Below, piece after piece: positions 53,240 to 61,652 of a DNA stretch of 61,652 nucleotides. The notes beneath the pieces were generated by a model that did no database searches, was not told the origin of the DNA, and worked only from the letters and a program-made list of their open reading frames with translations. Both the position numbers and the translations under genes were made by a program. Source of the DNA: Pseudomonas spelaei (lineage in GTDB: Bacteria; Pseudomonadota; Gammaproteobacteria; Pseudomonadales; Pseudomonadaceae). The stretch spans positions 1 to 61,652 of the forward strand of contig NZ_WNNK01000030.1 of NCBI RefSeq assembly GCF_009724245.1. Reading direction: 5' to 3'. The first letter of the stretch is position 1, and every line of letters starts with the position of its first letter.

Positions 53240-54634
53240 TCAGGCTTCCGGCATCAACTGCTGCCGGCACTCCAGCACCAGCCGCGCACCGCCCAGCTCG
53301 CTGGTGCCCACTTCCAGCTTGAAACCGTGCAGGTTGATGATCGCCGCGACAATCGACAATCCCAATCCAAACCCGCCGTGTTGGTTGCCTTCTTCCGCTC
53401 GATAGAAGCGCTGGAACACAGAATCCCGCTCCGCCACCGGAATGCCGGGCCCCGAATCCAGGACTTCAATCCGTGTACTGCCGGCATCGTTGACCGCCCG
53501 CAGAATCACCGAGCCGCCCGGTGGGGTGAATTTGATCGAGTTGCTCAGCAGGTTGGCCAGGGCTTCGAACAGCAAGGCCCGGTCACCGGTAATCCACGGT
53601 AGCGACTCCGGGGTTTCCAGCAGCAGCTGCATTTCGCCTTCTTCCGCCAGGGGCAGGTAGAAGTCGTGCAGTTCGCGCAGCAAGGGCAGGGGATCGAGCA
53701 CCAGGAAACCGGAGCGGCGTTGGTGATCTTCCAACTCGGAAATCCGCAGCAAGCCGCGAAAGCGCGCCATCAGCGTATCGGTCTCACTGATCACTTCATC
53801 CAGTTGCAGCGCGTGAGGCGAGTCTTCATCGGCCTGCTGCTTGATCCGGTACAACTGCGCCCGCAGGCGGGTCAACGGGGTGCGCAGGTCGTGGGCAATG
53901 TTGTCGCACACGCCCTTGACCTCGTTCATCAGTTTCTCGATACGATCGAGCATGGCGTTGACGATCGCCGCCAGCATGTCCAGCTCATCACGCCGATTGG
54001 ACAGCGGCAGGCGATGGGTCAGGTCGCCGGCGACGATGGCCTCGGCGCTGGCCTGGATTCCGCGAATCCGGCGCAGTGGTCGCCGGCGCAACAGATGCCA
54101 GCCGGCGGCACCGGGGATGATGGTCAGGGAAATCGCCCATAACAAGGCATGCAGGATGATCCGGGTCACGCCGAACAGCGAGCCGTTTTCCCGCACCAGG
54201 ATCAGCCAGCGGCCGTCGCCGGTATGGGTGGCCACGGCATCACAACTGTCTCGGGGCAGTTTCGGGTCGTCGGAGTCGATGCAGTTGGCGAGGGCATGGA
54301 TGTGCCCGTCCAGAGGCAGGTCCGGAGGCACCACACGGATGGGACCACTCAGGGGATTGAACTGCTCGTCGAACAGGCCGTAGGCGTCTACGCCTTTCAT
54401 GTCGAAGGTCATGCTGGTGGTCAGCGCTTCCACCAGCTCTTCGCCATCGAAGCGTTGGAACAGGTGTTGACGCTGCATCAGGGAGTGGCGCGACAGATCA
54501 CTCAGGTAACCCGACACCTCGTAATACAGCACCCCCATGAGGATGCAGCTCCAGGCCACGAACAACGAACTGTACAGCGCCAGCAAGCGGCTGCTGGAAG
54601 AGCGCCAGCCTTTAGAGGGGTTCAGCAATGACAT
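53240..54634 (-). CDS. Membrane sensor histidine kinase (OmpR-partner type)
   Basis: The 464-residue protein has two membrane helices (about 17-37 and 158-180) enclosing a periplasmic domain of about 120 residues, a HAMP domain (about 180-235), HisKA with His248 in NIAHDLRTPLTRLR, and a HATPase with LSNSIKFTP, DSGPGIP and GGFGLGLSI. It overlaps the response-regulator gene upstream by 23 bases, so the two form a two-component system. The signal is not evident; copper or silver is possible because of the divergent cus genes, but the sensor lacks the usual Met/His-rich metal-binding stretch. Confidence 0.92.
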   Translation of the reverse strand: MSLLNPSKGWRSSSSRLLALYSSLFVAWSCILMGVLYYEVSGYLSDLSRHSLMQRQHLFQRFDGEELVEALTTSMTFDMKGVDAYGLFDEQFNPLSGPIRVVPPDLPLDGHIHALANCIDSDDPKLPRDSCDAVATHTGDGRWLILVRENGSLFGVTRIILHALLWAISLTIIPGAAGWHLLRRRPLRRIRGIQASAEAIVAGDLTHRLPLSNRRDELDMLAAIVNAMLDRIEKLMNEVKGVCDNIAHDLRTPLTRLRAQLYRIKQQADEDSPHALQLDEVISETDTLMARFRGLLRISELEDHQRRSGFLVLDPLPLLRELHDFYLPLAEEGEMQLLLETPESLPWITGDRALLFEALANLLSNSIKFTPPGGSVILRAVNDAGSTRIEVLDSGPGIPVAERDSVFQRFYRAEEGNQHGGFGLGLSIVAAIINLHGFKLEVGTSELGGARLVLECRQQLMPEA

Positions 54635-55295
54635 AACCCGAACCTCGTACCGTACGGATCAGCGGCGTGAGGCCCGGTGGATCGATTTTCTTGCGCAGGC
54701 GACCGATGTGCACGTCGATCAGGTTGGTGCCCGGGTCGAAGTGATAACCCCAGACTTCCTCGAAGATCATCATCCGCGACAGGATCTGCCCGGTGTTGCG
54801 CATCAGGAATTCCAGCAGTTTGTATTCGGTGGGCAACAGGCTCAGGGGCTGATCGGCGCGGCTGGCTTCGCGGCTGATCAGGTTCAGCTCCAGGTCGGCC
54901 ACTCGCAGCGCGGTTTCGAATTCCTTGACCGTGCTTTTGCGTCGCAACAGCACCTCGACCCGCGCCGCCATTTCATCGGAGGCGAAGGGTTTGGTCAGGT
55001 AATCATCGCCCCCGGCCCGCAGGCCGCGCACCCGTTCGTCGACATCGGAGAGGGCGCTGATCATCAGGATCGGCGTCGACACACCGATGGTGCGCAGGGT
55101 AGTGACGATGGCCAGGCCATCCAGTTCGGGGAGCATCCGATCGAGGGTGATCAGGTCGTAATCGCCACTGACAGCGCGGACCAGGCCTTCGCGGCCGTTG
55201 TCCACCCAATCGACGTCCAGTCCATGACTACTCAGTTCAGCGACGATCTCGCGGGCCGTTACGGCGTCGTCTTCGATGGTCAAAATGCGGGTCAT
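54612..55295 (-). CDS. OmpR-family response regulator
   Basis: The 227-residue protein has a receiver domain (acidic pair in IEDDA, phospho-acceptor Asp52 in LITLDRMLPELDG, Lys in LTKPF) and a C-terminal winged HTH (about 130-225: LSLLPTEYKLLEFLMRNTG, then TVRGSGYVI). The kinase start lies inside its 3' end. It is divergent from the Met/Cys-rich gene and cusCBA; the 190-base gap holds three TTAA-like sites at 11-base steps that could be its binding site. Confidence 0.92.
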   Translation of the reverse strand: MTRILTIEDDAVTAREIVAELSSHGLDVDWVDNGREGLVRAVSGDYDLITLDRMLPELDGLAIVTTLRTIGVSTPILMISALSDVDERVRGLRAGGDDYLTKPFASDEMAARVEVLLRRKSTVKEFETALRVADLELNLISREASRADQPLSLLPTEYKLLEFLMRNTGQILSRMMIFEEVWGYHFDPGTNLIDVHIGRLRKKIDPPGLTPLIRTVRGSGYVIAEPL

Positions 55296-55444
55296 AAGGA
55301 GTACCTGGTGAGCAATTCACACTGAAGTAGGGGCATTTTGCCAAGAAATGATAGCCAGCTTCCTAAAAAAATATTCATGTAGGTGCAAATGACACCATAA
55401 ACCTGTTCTCCAGGCTTTTCTGGAGGGGGGCATTCTGCGCTTTG

Positions 55445-55470
55445 TTAATTGTCGCTTAACCGTCCTTTAG
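55445..55470. promoter_or_regulatory. Direct repeats for an OmpR-type regulator
   Basis: TTAA (55445-55448), TTAA (55456-55459) and TTAG (55467-55470) repeat at exact 11-base steps, one helical turn, as expected for dimers of OmpR-family regulators. They lie between the response-regulator gene and the small metal-rich gene. TAGACT (55472-55477) could be the -10 box, giving a start point close to the ATG at 55486. Confidence 0.45.
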
Positions 55471-55485
55471 CTAGACTCCGGCCCC

Positions 55486-55833
55486 ATGAGCCGCTATCTG
55501 CGTTTATTCCTGGTCCTGTTGTTGAGTCTCGCGCTTCCCCTGACCGGGATGGCGGGCGTGCCGTCGAGCACCGAACCGTGCCCGATGCAGATGCCCGATA
55601 TGCCGATGATGAGCGACATGTCCCCGGACTGCTGCCAGGACGGTGCGGCCCCGGCCGATCACAGCAAGTCCTGCAAACCCGGCCAGGAATGCAAGACCGG
55701 CGGCATGCTGCAACTGTCGATGCCGGTGCTCAAGGCCCCGGTGATGTACGCCAATGCGCTGATCGCCAGCCTCTCCTCTGATTTCATCCCCGACCGCACG
55801 CCATCCGGCGTCTGGCGTCCACCTCGCAGCTGA
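55486..55833 (+). CDS. Small Met/Cys-rich secreted protein, copper-resistance context
   Basis: The 115-residue protein has a signal peptide (MSRYLRLFLVLLLSLALPLTGMAG) and a mature part rich in Met and Cys: PCPMQMPDMPMMSDMSPDCC and then CKPGQECKTGG. Such clusters bind Cu(I) or Ag(I). It lies 98 bases before cusC and probably belongs to the same transcript. No ribosome-binding site is seen before the ATG (ACTCCGGCCCCATG), so the mRNA may be leaderless or the site unusual. It is not a known Cus protein; a periplasmic metallochaperone role, like that of CusF, is inference. Confidence 0.75.
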   Translation: MSRYLRLFLVLLLSLALPLTGMAGVPSSTEPCPMQMPDMPMMSDMSPDCCQDGAAPADHSKSCKPGQECKTGGMLQLSMPVLKAPVMYANALIASLSSDFIPDRTPSGVWRPPRS

Positions 55834-55931
55834 TTCCTGTTGCACCGAAAGACTCATCCCGCTGAGCCGGGATGGCCTTGCTGTGGGCCGTATTAAGCGA
55901 CACACAGTGGAACAGAACAGGAATCTTCAAC

Positions 55932-57188
55932 ATGAATTCCCTATGTGCGCGCATTGGGCGGCCTTTGGCGGTTGCCCTGGCGAGCGTGCTGGTGTGGCCG
56001 GCACTGGCGTCGGCGCTGACCCTGGATGAAGCCCTGCGCCTGGCGCAGAACAACGCACCCTCGCTGACCGCCGAGTCGGCCAAGCTGCAAGCGGCGACTC
56101 AGGCGGCGATCCCTGCAGGTGAGCTGCCCGACCCGAAACTGGTGCTGGGTTTGCAAAATTTCCCGGTGGGCGGGCCCAATCGCGGGACCCTCTACGGCGA
56201 TTTCATGACCATGCAAATGGTCGGTATCCAACAACAAGTGCCCAGCCGTGACAAGCGCAAGGCCCGGGTTGAATTGGCCGAGGCCTCGGTAGAGAGGGCC
56301 GCGGCCGAAGGGCGGATCGAACGCCTGAACGTGCGCCAGGCCACGGCCCAGGCGTGGATCCGCGCCTATGCGGTGGAGCGCAAAAACGCCTTGTTCAAGG
56401 ACTTCTACCAGCAGAACCGCCTGCTGCAAGACACCGTGCGGGCGCAACTTGCCGGTGGGCGCGGCCAGCCCTCCGACGCGGTAATCCCCCGGCAGGAAGC
56501 TGCTGAACTGGCCGGGCGCGAGGACGAGTTGACTCAACAACGCGCCCAGGCCCGTGCCGCCCTCAAGCGCTGGATCGGCCCCGCCGCCAGCGAAGCCCCC
56601 AGCGGGCAGTTGCCCAACTGGTCCCTCGATACCCAAGGCCTGTCCCATAACCTGCATCAGCACCCGGTGCTGCAAGCGTTTGTGCCGCGCACCCGCGAAG
56701 CTGAAGCCCGAGTGCGTGAAGCCAAGGCGCAAAAGACCTCGGACTGGAACTGGGAGGTGGATTACCAGCACCGTGGCCGAGAATACGGCGACATGGTCAG
56801 CCTGCAACTGACGTTTGATCTGCCGGTCTTCCCGGGCCGTCGGCAAAACCCCGGCATCGCCGCCAAACAGGCCGAACTCGATCAATTGGAAGCCGAACGC
56901 GAAGCCACCACCCGTGAACACACCCAGGCGCTGGACGACGACCTGGCCGACTACCAGCGTCTGGACCGCGCCGTGCAGCGTAGCCAGGACAGCCTGGTGC
57001 CGTTGGCCGAAGAAAAGGTCGCGCTGAGCCTGGCCGGTTATCGCGCCGGCAAAGGTGACTTGATGAGTGTGGTCAGCGCGCGCCGTGAGCTGGTGCAAGC
57101 GCGTTTCAAACAGATCGACGCTCTGGAGCAACGGGCACTGACCGGTGCACAGCTGTATTTCGCGTATGGGGAACCTGCCAATGAATAA
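55932..57188 (+). CDS. cusC: TolC-family outer-membrane efflux protein, CusC-like
   Basis: The 418-residue protein has a signal peptide (MNSLCARIGRPLAVALASVLVWPALASA) and a TolC-type fold with two outer-membrane efflux repeats: LTLDEALRLAQNNAPSL at the start, and VALSLAGYRAGKGDLMSV late. It forms the outer-membrane channel of the tripartite exporter. CAGGAA lies about 9 bases before the ATG at 55932. Its stop overlaps the start of the adaptor gene by 8 bases. Confidence 0.9.
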   Translation: MNSLCARIGRPLAVALASVLVWPALASALTLDEALRLAQNNAPSLTAESAKLQAATQAAIPAGELPDPKLVLGLQNFPVGGPNRGTLYGDFMTMQMVGIQQQVPSRDKRKARVELAEASVERAAAEGRIERLNVRQATAQAWIRAYAVERKNALFKDFYQQNRLLQDTVRAQLAGGRGQPSDAVIPRQEAAELAGREDELTQQRAQARAALKRWIGPAASEAPSGQLPNWSLDTQGLSHNLHQHPVLQAFVPRTREAEARVREAKAQKTSDWNWEVDYQHRGREYGDMVSLQLTFDLPVFPGRRQNPGIAAKQAELDQLEAEREATTREHTQALDDDLADYQRLDRAVQRSQDSLVPLAEEKVALSLAGYRAGKGDLMSVVSARRELVQARFKQIDALEQRALTGAQLYFAYGEPANE

Positions 57189-58431
57189 TCGAATCGCCAA
57201 CGTCGCCGTGCTGGGCGGCATCTTGCTGCTGGGCCTGGGCGGAGGCTACTGGCTGGCGGACATGCGTGCGGCGCAACCGGCAGCCGTTGCACCGACCCCG
57301 GAAAAAAAGGCGCTGTACTGGTACGACCCGATGTACCCGCAACAGAAATTCGACAAGCCAGGCAAGTCACCCTTCATGGACATGCAACTGGTGCCGCGTT
57401 ACGCCGAGGCTGACCAGACGCCGGACAGCGCGGCCCTGCGCATCGACCCGAGCCTGACCCAGAACATCGGCATGCGCCTGACCCCTGTTACCCGGGGTGT
57501 GTTGGCGTCCAGCCTGGAACTGCCTGCCACTCTGGCATTCAACGATCGCGACGTGGCGGTGGTGCAGGCGCGTGCGGCGGGGTTTGTCGAGCGGGTGTAT
57601 GCCCGTGCGCCCGGCGATGTGCTCAAGGCCAATGCGCCATTGGCGGACATTCTGGTGCCGGAATGGGCGGCGGCCCAGGAAGAGTTCCTGGCCTTGCGCC
57701 GCAGCAATGATGCCGGTTTGTTGGCCGCAGCCCGCCAGCGCTTGCGCCTGAGCGGCATGCCCAGCGGGTTGATCACGCAGATGGAGCGCAGCGGCCAGGT
57801 GCAATCGGTCATGACCATCACCAGCCCATTGGGCGGTGCGCTGCAAACCCTTGATGTGCGTGAGGGCATGACCGTCGCGGCAGGCCAAACCCTGGCGCGG
57901 GTCAACGGTCTGGGCACCGTGTGGCTGCAGGTGGCGGTGCCGGAAGCGCAAGGTGCAGCCCTGGCGGTTGGGCAAGTGGTGGAGAGCCGCTTTGTGGGCT
58001 TGCCGGGCCGCACGTTCAGCGGCACCGTCAGCGCGGTTCTGCCGCAGACCGCCCTGGACAGCCGTACCGTACAGGTCCGCGTCGAGTTGCCTAACCCTGA
58101 TGGCGCCTTGCGTCCGGGCATGACCGCCCAGGTACGCCTGACGCAATCCAGCGGCCAATCGGTGCTGTGGCTGCCCAGCGAAGCGTTGATCCGCACCGGC
58201 AAGCGGGTGCTGGTGATGGTGGCCGAGGAGGGCGGTCGTTACCGGCCAGTGGAAGTTCAGGTGGGGACGGAAAACCAGGACCAGACAATGATCATCGCCG
58301 GGTTGCAGGAAGGCCAACAAGTGGTCGCCTCCGGGCAGTTCCTGTTGGATTCCGAAGCCAGCCTGAAAGGCCTCACCCCTCAATCGCCGGCTGAATCAGC
58401 CATGAGCCTGCAACCGGGGGGCCGCCCATGA
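57181..58431 (+). CDS. cusB: RND efflux periplasmic adaptor, CusB-like
   Basis: The 416-residue protein has an N-terminal membrane anchor (about 5-25), then a heavy-metal-binding HMBD domain YWYDPMYPQQKFDKPGKSPF and MDMQLVP (about residues 40-72), then lipoyl/barrel-sandwich and beta-barrel domains (AFNDRDVAVVQARAAGFVERV). It links CusA to CusC and may hand over Cu(I)/Ag(I). It overlaps the cusC stop by 8 bases and the cusA start by 4 (ATGA), which shows tight coupling. Confidence 0.92.
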   Translation: MNNRIANVAVLGGILLLGLGGGYWLADMRAAQPAAVAPTPEKKALYWYDPMYPQQKFDKPGKSPFMDMQLVPRYAEADQTPDSAALRIDPSLTQNIGMRLTPVTRGVLASSLELPATLAFNDRDVAVVQARAAGFVERVYARAPGDVLKANAPLADILVPEWAAAQEEFLALRRSNDAGLLAAARQRLRLSGMPSGLITQMERSGQVQSVMTITSPLGGALQTLDVREGMTVAAGQTLARVNGLGTVWLQVAVPEAQGAALAVGQVVESRFVGLPGRTFSGTVSAVLPQTALDSRTVQVRVELPNPDGALRPGMTAQVRLTQSSGQSVLWLPSEALIRTGKRVLVMVAEEGGRYRPVEVQVGTENQDQTMIIAGLQEGQQVVASGQFLLDSEASLKGLTPQSPAESAMSLQPGGRP

Positions 58432-61400
58432 TCGCCTTGCTGATTCGCTGGTCGGTGGCCAACCGTTTCCTGGTCTTGCTGGCGACGCTGTTCGTCACTG
58501 CCTGGGGAATGTGGTCGGTGCAGAACACCCCGGTGGACGCCTTGCCGGACCTGTCGGATGTGCAGGTGATCATCCGCACGCCGTACCCGGGCCAGGCGCC
58601 GCAGATTGTCGAAAACCAGGTCACCTACCCGATGACCACCACCATGCTCTCGGTACCGGGGGCCAAGACCGTGCGCGGGTATTCGTTCTTTGGCGACAGC
58701 TACGTCTATGTGCTGTTCGACGAGGGCACGGACCTGTACTGGGCGCGCTCCCGGGTGCTGGAATACCTGAGCCAGTTGCAGGCGCGTCTGCCGGCTTCGG
58801 CCAAGCCGACGCTGGGCCCGGATGCCACTGGCGTCGGCTGGATTTACCAATACGCGCTGGTGGACCGCACCGGCCAACATGACCTGGCGCAACTGCGCGC
58901 GCTGCAGGACTGGTTCCTCAAGTTCGAACTCAAGACCCTGCCCAACGTCGCCGAAGTGGCGACCATCGGCGGCATGGTCAAGCAGTACCAGGTACAACTC
59001 GACCCTGTGGCTCTCGCCAGTCGTGGCATCACTCAGGCCGAGGTGAAGGACGCCATCGGCAAGGCCAACCAGGAAACCGGCGGCTCGGTGCTGGAAATGG
59101 GCGAGTCCGAATACATGGTCCGCGCCTCCGGTTACCTGAAAAGCCTGGAAGACTTCCGCGCCATCCCGCTACGACTCGACGCCGGCAATGTGCCGGTGAC
59201 CCTCGGCGAGGTGGCCTCGATTCAGTTGGGGCCACAAATGCGCCGGGGTATCAGCGAGCTGGATGGCGAAGGCGAGGCGGTGGGCGGCGTGGTGATCCTG
59301 CGCAACGGCAAGAATGCCCGCGAGGCCATCGCTGCCGTGAAGAACAAGCTGCAAGCGTTGAAAAGCAGCCTGCCGCCTGGCGTGGAGATCGTTCCCACCT
59401 ACGATCGCAGCCAACTGATCGACCGCGCCGTGGACAACCTCAGTCATAAGCTGCTGGAAGAGTTCCTGGTGGTGGCGCTGGTGTGCGGGATCTTCCTTTG
59501 GCACCTGCGCTCGTCCCTGGTGGCGATCATCTCGTTGCCGGTGGGGATCTTGATTGCCTTCATCGTCATGCGATTCCAGGGGATCAACGCCAACATCATG
59601 TCCCTGGGCGGGATCGCGATTGCGATTGGCGCGATGGTGGATGCGGCGGTGGTGATGATCGAAAACGCCCACAAGAAAATCGAGGCGTGGCACCAGGCTC
59701 ATCCGGGGCGTGAGCTCCAGGGCGAAGCGCATTGGAAGGTGGTGACAGACGCGGCGGTGGAAGTCGGGCCGGCGCTGTTTTTCTGCCTGCTGATCATCAC
59801 GCTGTCGTTTATTCCGGTGTTTACCCTGCAAGCCCAGGAAGGCCGGCTATTCGGGCCCTTGGCGTTTACCAAGACCTACGCCATGGCCGCAGCCGCCGGG
59901 TTGTCGGTGACCTTGATTCCGGTGTTGATGGGCTACTGGATTCGCGGACGTATCCCCGATGAGCAGCGCAACCCGCTGAATCGGGGCTTGATCAAACTCT
60001 ATCAACCGGCCCTCGATGCGGTCCTGCGCTGGCCGCGCATGACCTTGCTGGTAGCGCTGCTGATGGTACTCAGCGCCCTGTGGCCGATGTCCCGCCTGGG
60101 TGGTGAGTTCCTGCCGGCGCTGGATGAAGGCGACTTGCTGTACATGCCCTCGGCATTGCCTGGGTTATCGGCGCAAACGGCCGGTGAATTGCTGCAGCGC
60201 ACCGACCGCTTGATCAAGACCGTACCGGAGGTCGCCCATGTATTCGGCAAGGCCGGTCGCGCGGAAACTGCCACCGATCCGGCACCTCTGGAGATGTTCG
60301 AAACCACGATTGAATTCAAGCCCCGCGATCAATGGCGCCCGGGCATGACCCCGGAAAAACTGGTGAAGGAACTGGACCGTGTGGTGCAAGTGCCGGGCCT
60401 GACCAACATCTGGATCCCGCCGATCCGCAACCGCATCGACATGCTCGCCACCGGGGTGAAAAGCCCGATCGGGGTGAAAGTCGCCGGCACCAGCCTGATG
60501 CAGATCGACGCCGTGACCCAGGCCGTGGAAAAGGTCGCCAAGGGCGTGCCCGGTGTCAGCTCGGCCCTGGCTGAACGGCTGACGGGGGGGCGCTACATCG
60601 ATGTTGATATTGATCGTCAGGCGGCCGCCCGTTATGGCCTGAACATCGCGGATGTGCAGTCCATTGTCTCGGGTGCCATTGGTGGTGAAGACATCGGTGA
60701 AACGGTAGAAGGCCTGGCGCGGTTTCCGATCAGCCTGCGTTACCCCAGGGCGTGGCGGGACTCGGTGGAGGCGTTGAGTAACCTGCCGATCTACACACCG
60801 TCGGGCAGTCAGATCACCCTCGGCACGGTGGCCAGGGTCAAGGTTACCGAAGGTCCGCCGATGCTCAAGAGCGAAAACGCGCGGCCTTCCGGTTGGGTCT
60901 ATATCGATGTGCGTGATCGTGACCTGGCTTCTGTGGTGAAGGATCTGCGTCAGGCCATTAACCAGCAGGTTGCGTTGCAACCGGGCATGAGCCTCAGCTA
61001 TTCGGGGCAGTTCGAGTTTCTGGAGCGGGCCAATGAGCGGCTGAAATTGGTGGTGCCGGCGACGGTGATGATCATCTTCGTGCTGTTGTACCTGACCTTT
61101 CGCCGCTTTGATGAGGCCTTGCTGATCCTGGCTACCTTGCCGTTTGCCCTGACGGGTGGGGTGTGGTTGTTGTATTGGCTGGGTTTCAACCTGTCGGTGG
61201 CTACCGGGGTGGGGTTTATTGCGCTGGCCGGGGTGTCTGCCGAGTTTGGTGTGATCATGCTGTTGTATCTGAAAAATGCCTGGGCTGAGCGGCAGGCCAA
61301 AGGTGGGCAGGGTGAGCATGAGTTGTTGGCGGCAATTACCGAGGGTGCGGTGTTGCGGGTTCGGCCCAAGGCGATGACCGTGGCGGTGATTATTGCCGGG

Positions 61401-61556
61401 TTGTTGCCGATTTTGCTGGGCGGGGGGACGGGGAGCGAGGTGATGAGCCGGATTGCGGCGCCGATGATTGGGGGGATGCTGACGGCGCCGTTGTTGTCGT
61501 TGTTTGTGATTCCGGCGGCGTATAGGTTGATGCGTCGGTCTCATGTTGTGCGGTGA
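58428..61556 (+). CDS. cusA: Heavy-metal RND efflux pump, CusA/CzcA family
   Basis: The 1042-residue inner-membrane pump has the HME-RND layout of 12 helices and two large periplasmic loops. It keeps the LPDLSDVQVIIRT N-terminal segment, the GAMVDAAVVMIEN proton-relay region of helix 4, and YLTFRRFDEALLILATLPFAL in the second half. The family signature and gene order (cusCBA, with a Met/Cys-rich gene before) favour Cu(I)/Ag(I) over Zn/Co/Cd, but this was not checked residue by residue. It is the last gene of the set. Confidence 0.92.
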   Translation: MIALLIRWSVANRFLVLLATLFVTAWGMWSVQNTPVDALPDLSDVQVIIRTPYPGQAPQIVENQVTYPMTTTMLSVPGAKTVRGYSFFGDSYVYVLFDEGTDLYWARSRVLEYLSQLQARLPASAKPTLGPDATGVGWIYQYALVDRTGQHDLAQLRALQDWFLKFELKTLPNVAEVATIGGMVKQYQVQLDPVALASRGITQAEVKDAIGKANQETGGSVLEMGESEYMVRASGYLKSLEDFRAIPLRLDAGNVPVTLGEVASIQLGPQMRRGISELDGEGEAVGGVVILRNGKNAREAIAAVKNKLQALKSSLPPGVEIVPTYDRSQLIDRAVDNLSHKLLEEFLVVALVCGIFLWHLRSSLVAIISLPVGILIAFIVMRFQGINANIMSLGGIAIAIGAMVDAAVVMIENAHKKIEAWHQAHPGRELQGEAHWKVVTDAAVEVGPALFFCLLIITLSFIPVFTLQAQEGRLFGPLAFTKTYAMAAAAGLSVTLIPVLMGYWIRGRIPDEQRNPLNRGLIKLYQPALDAVLRWPRMTLLVALLMVLSALWPMSRLGGEFLPALDEGDLLYMPSALPGLSAQTAGELLQRTDRLIKTVPEVAHVFGKAGRAETATDPAPLEMFETTIEFKPRDQWRPGMTPEKLVKELDRVVQVPGLTNIWIPPIRNRIDMLATGVKSPIGVKVAGTSLMQIDAVTQAVEKVAKGVPGVSSALAERLTGGRYIDVDIDRQAAARYGLNIADVQSIVSGAIGGEDIGETVEGLARFPISLRYPRAWRDSVEALSNLPIYTPSGSQITLGTVARVKVTEGPPMLKSENARPSGWVYIDVRDRDLASVVKDLRQAINQQVALQPGMSLSYSGQFEFLERANERLKLVVPATVMIIFVLLYLTFRRFDEALLILATLPFALTGGVWLLYWLGFNLSVATGVGFIALAGVSAEFGVIMLLYLKNAWAERQAKGGQGEHELLAAITEGAVLRVRPKAMTVAVIIAGLLPILLGGGTGSEVMSRIAAPMIGGMLTAPLLSLFVIPAAYRLMRRSHVVR

Positions 61557-61589
61557 TCTGTTTTTGGGGGCATATCCGTTGTTGTGGTA

Positions 61590-61652
61590 ACGGCGGCTAT
61601 GGGTTCCGCCCTTACGGCGGGTCACTTTGGAAAAGCCCCAAAGTAACCAAAG
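61590..61652. repeat. Structured intergenic element at the window edge, incomplete
   Basis: Two stems are seen: CCGCC-CTTAC-GGCGG (61606-61620) and ACTTTGG (61624-61630) with CCAAAGT (61638-61644). I recall similar GTCACTTTGG...CCAAAGTAACC sequences in intergenic regions of fluorescens-group genomes. It follows cusA and runs off the window, so neither its full length nor its role can be told; it may also act as a terminator. Confidence 0.5.

Overview
The window is about 61.7 kb of GC-rich DNA from a Pseudomonas, most likely of the fluorescens complex. The evidence is the Pseudomonas-type gene set and order, and five GTGGGAG...CTCCCAC inverted repeats of the REP/REPIN kind known from that group. 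There are no tRNA or rRNA genes, no insertion sequences and no CRISPR array. Most of the window is ordinary chromosome. The accessory-looking parts are a giant autotransporter (19.4-32.1 kb) and a patchy stretch after it (32.1-34.5 kb).

Layout. (1) 1-4040: a Mg2+ P-type ATPase gene (mgtA) behind a long structured leader, then an MgtC-family gene. (2) 4041-9228: a BvgA/EvgA-like regulator, a 1216-residue BvgS/EvgS-like phosphorelay kinase, and a small receiver-like protein that has lost its phospho-acceptor; two intergenic copies of a 14-15 nt motif suggest shared control. (3) 9257-16555: cobalamin genes. A B12 riboswitch precedes a reverse-strand operon (BtuB-like receptor, small ferredoxin, BtuF-like protein). 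A LysR/DUF4865 pair, a CobC-like phosphatase with an altered active site, cobF and a secreted esterase follow. (4) 16644-19106: a DcrB-like secreted protein and a KefB/KefC-type antiporter. (5) 19422-32120: a 4232-residue autotransporter whose passenger repeats at two scales (86 codons, and about 2.2 kb). (6) 32187-34482: a BrnA antitoxin with only a remnant of its toxin gene, a C4-antisense-like RNA before a small ORF, and two AT-rich orphan genes. (7) 34483-41843: a DUF726 hydrolase fused to a YaaW-like domain, mntH, small Pseudomonas proteins, an AraC regulator, an oxidoreductase, and a tsx-purine nucleoside permease operon with a LacI/PurR-type palindrome upstream.

(8) 42069-46142: an APH(6)-type kinase, an AraC/MtlR-like regulator, and a polyol-binding protein gene followed directly by a polyol dehydrogenase gene, with no permease or ATPase genes between. 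(9) 46155-49699: NrtR and the NAD salvage operon pncA-pncB-nadE with an operator-like palindrome. (10) 49835-53100: a LysR regulator divergent from an aldo/keto reductase, an SDR and an SRPBCC protein. (11) 53240-61556: a two-component system divergent from a Met/Cys-rich secreted protein and cusCBA-type copper/silver efflux genes.

I saw no clear new defence or mobile system. The best leads are the phosphorelay with its pseudo-receiver and shared motif, the duplicated coding-like segment at 4246 and 34353, the decayed toxin-antitoxin pair beside the C4-like RNA, and the repeat structure of the autotransporter.
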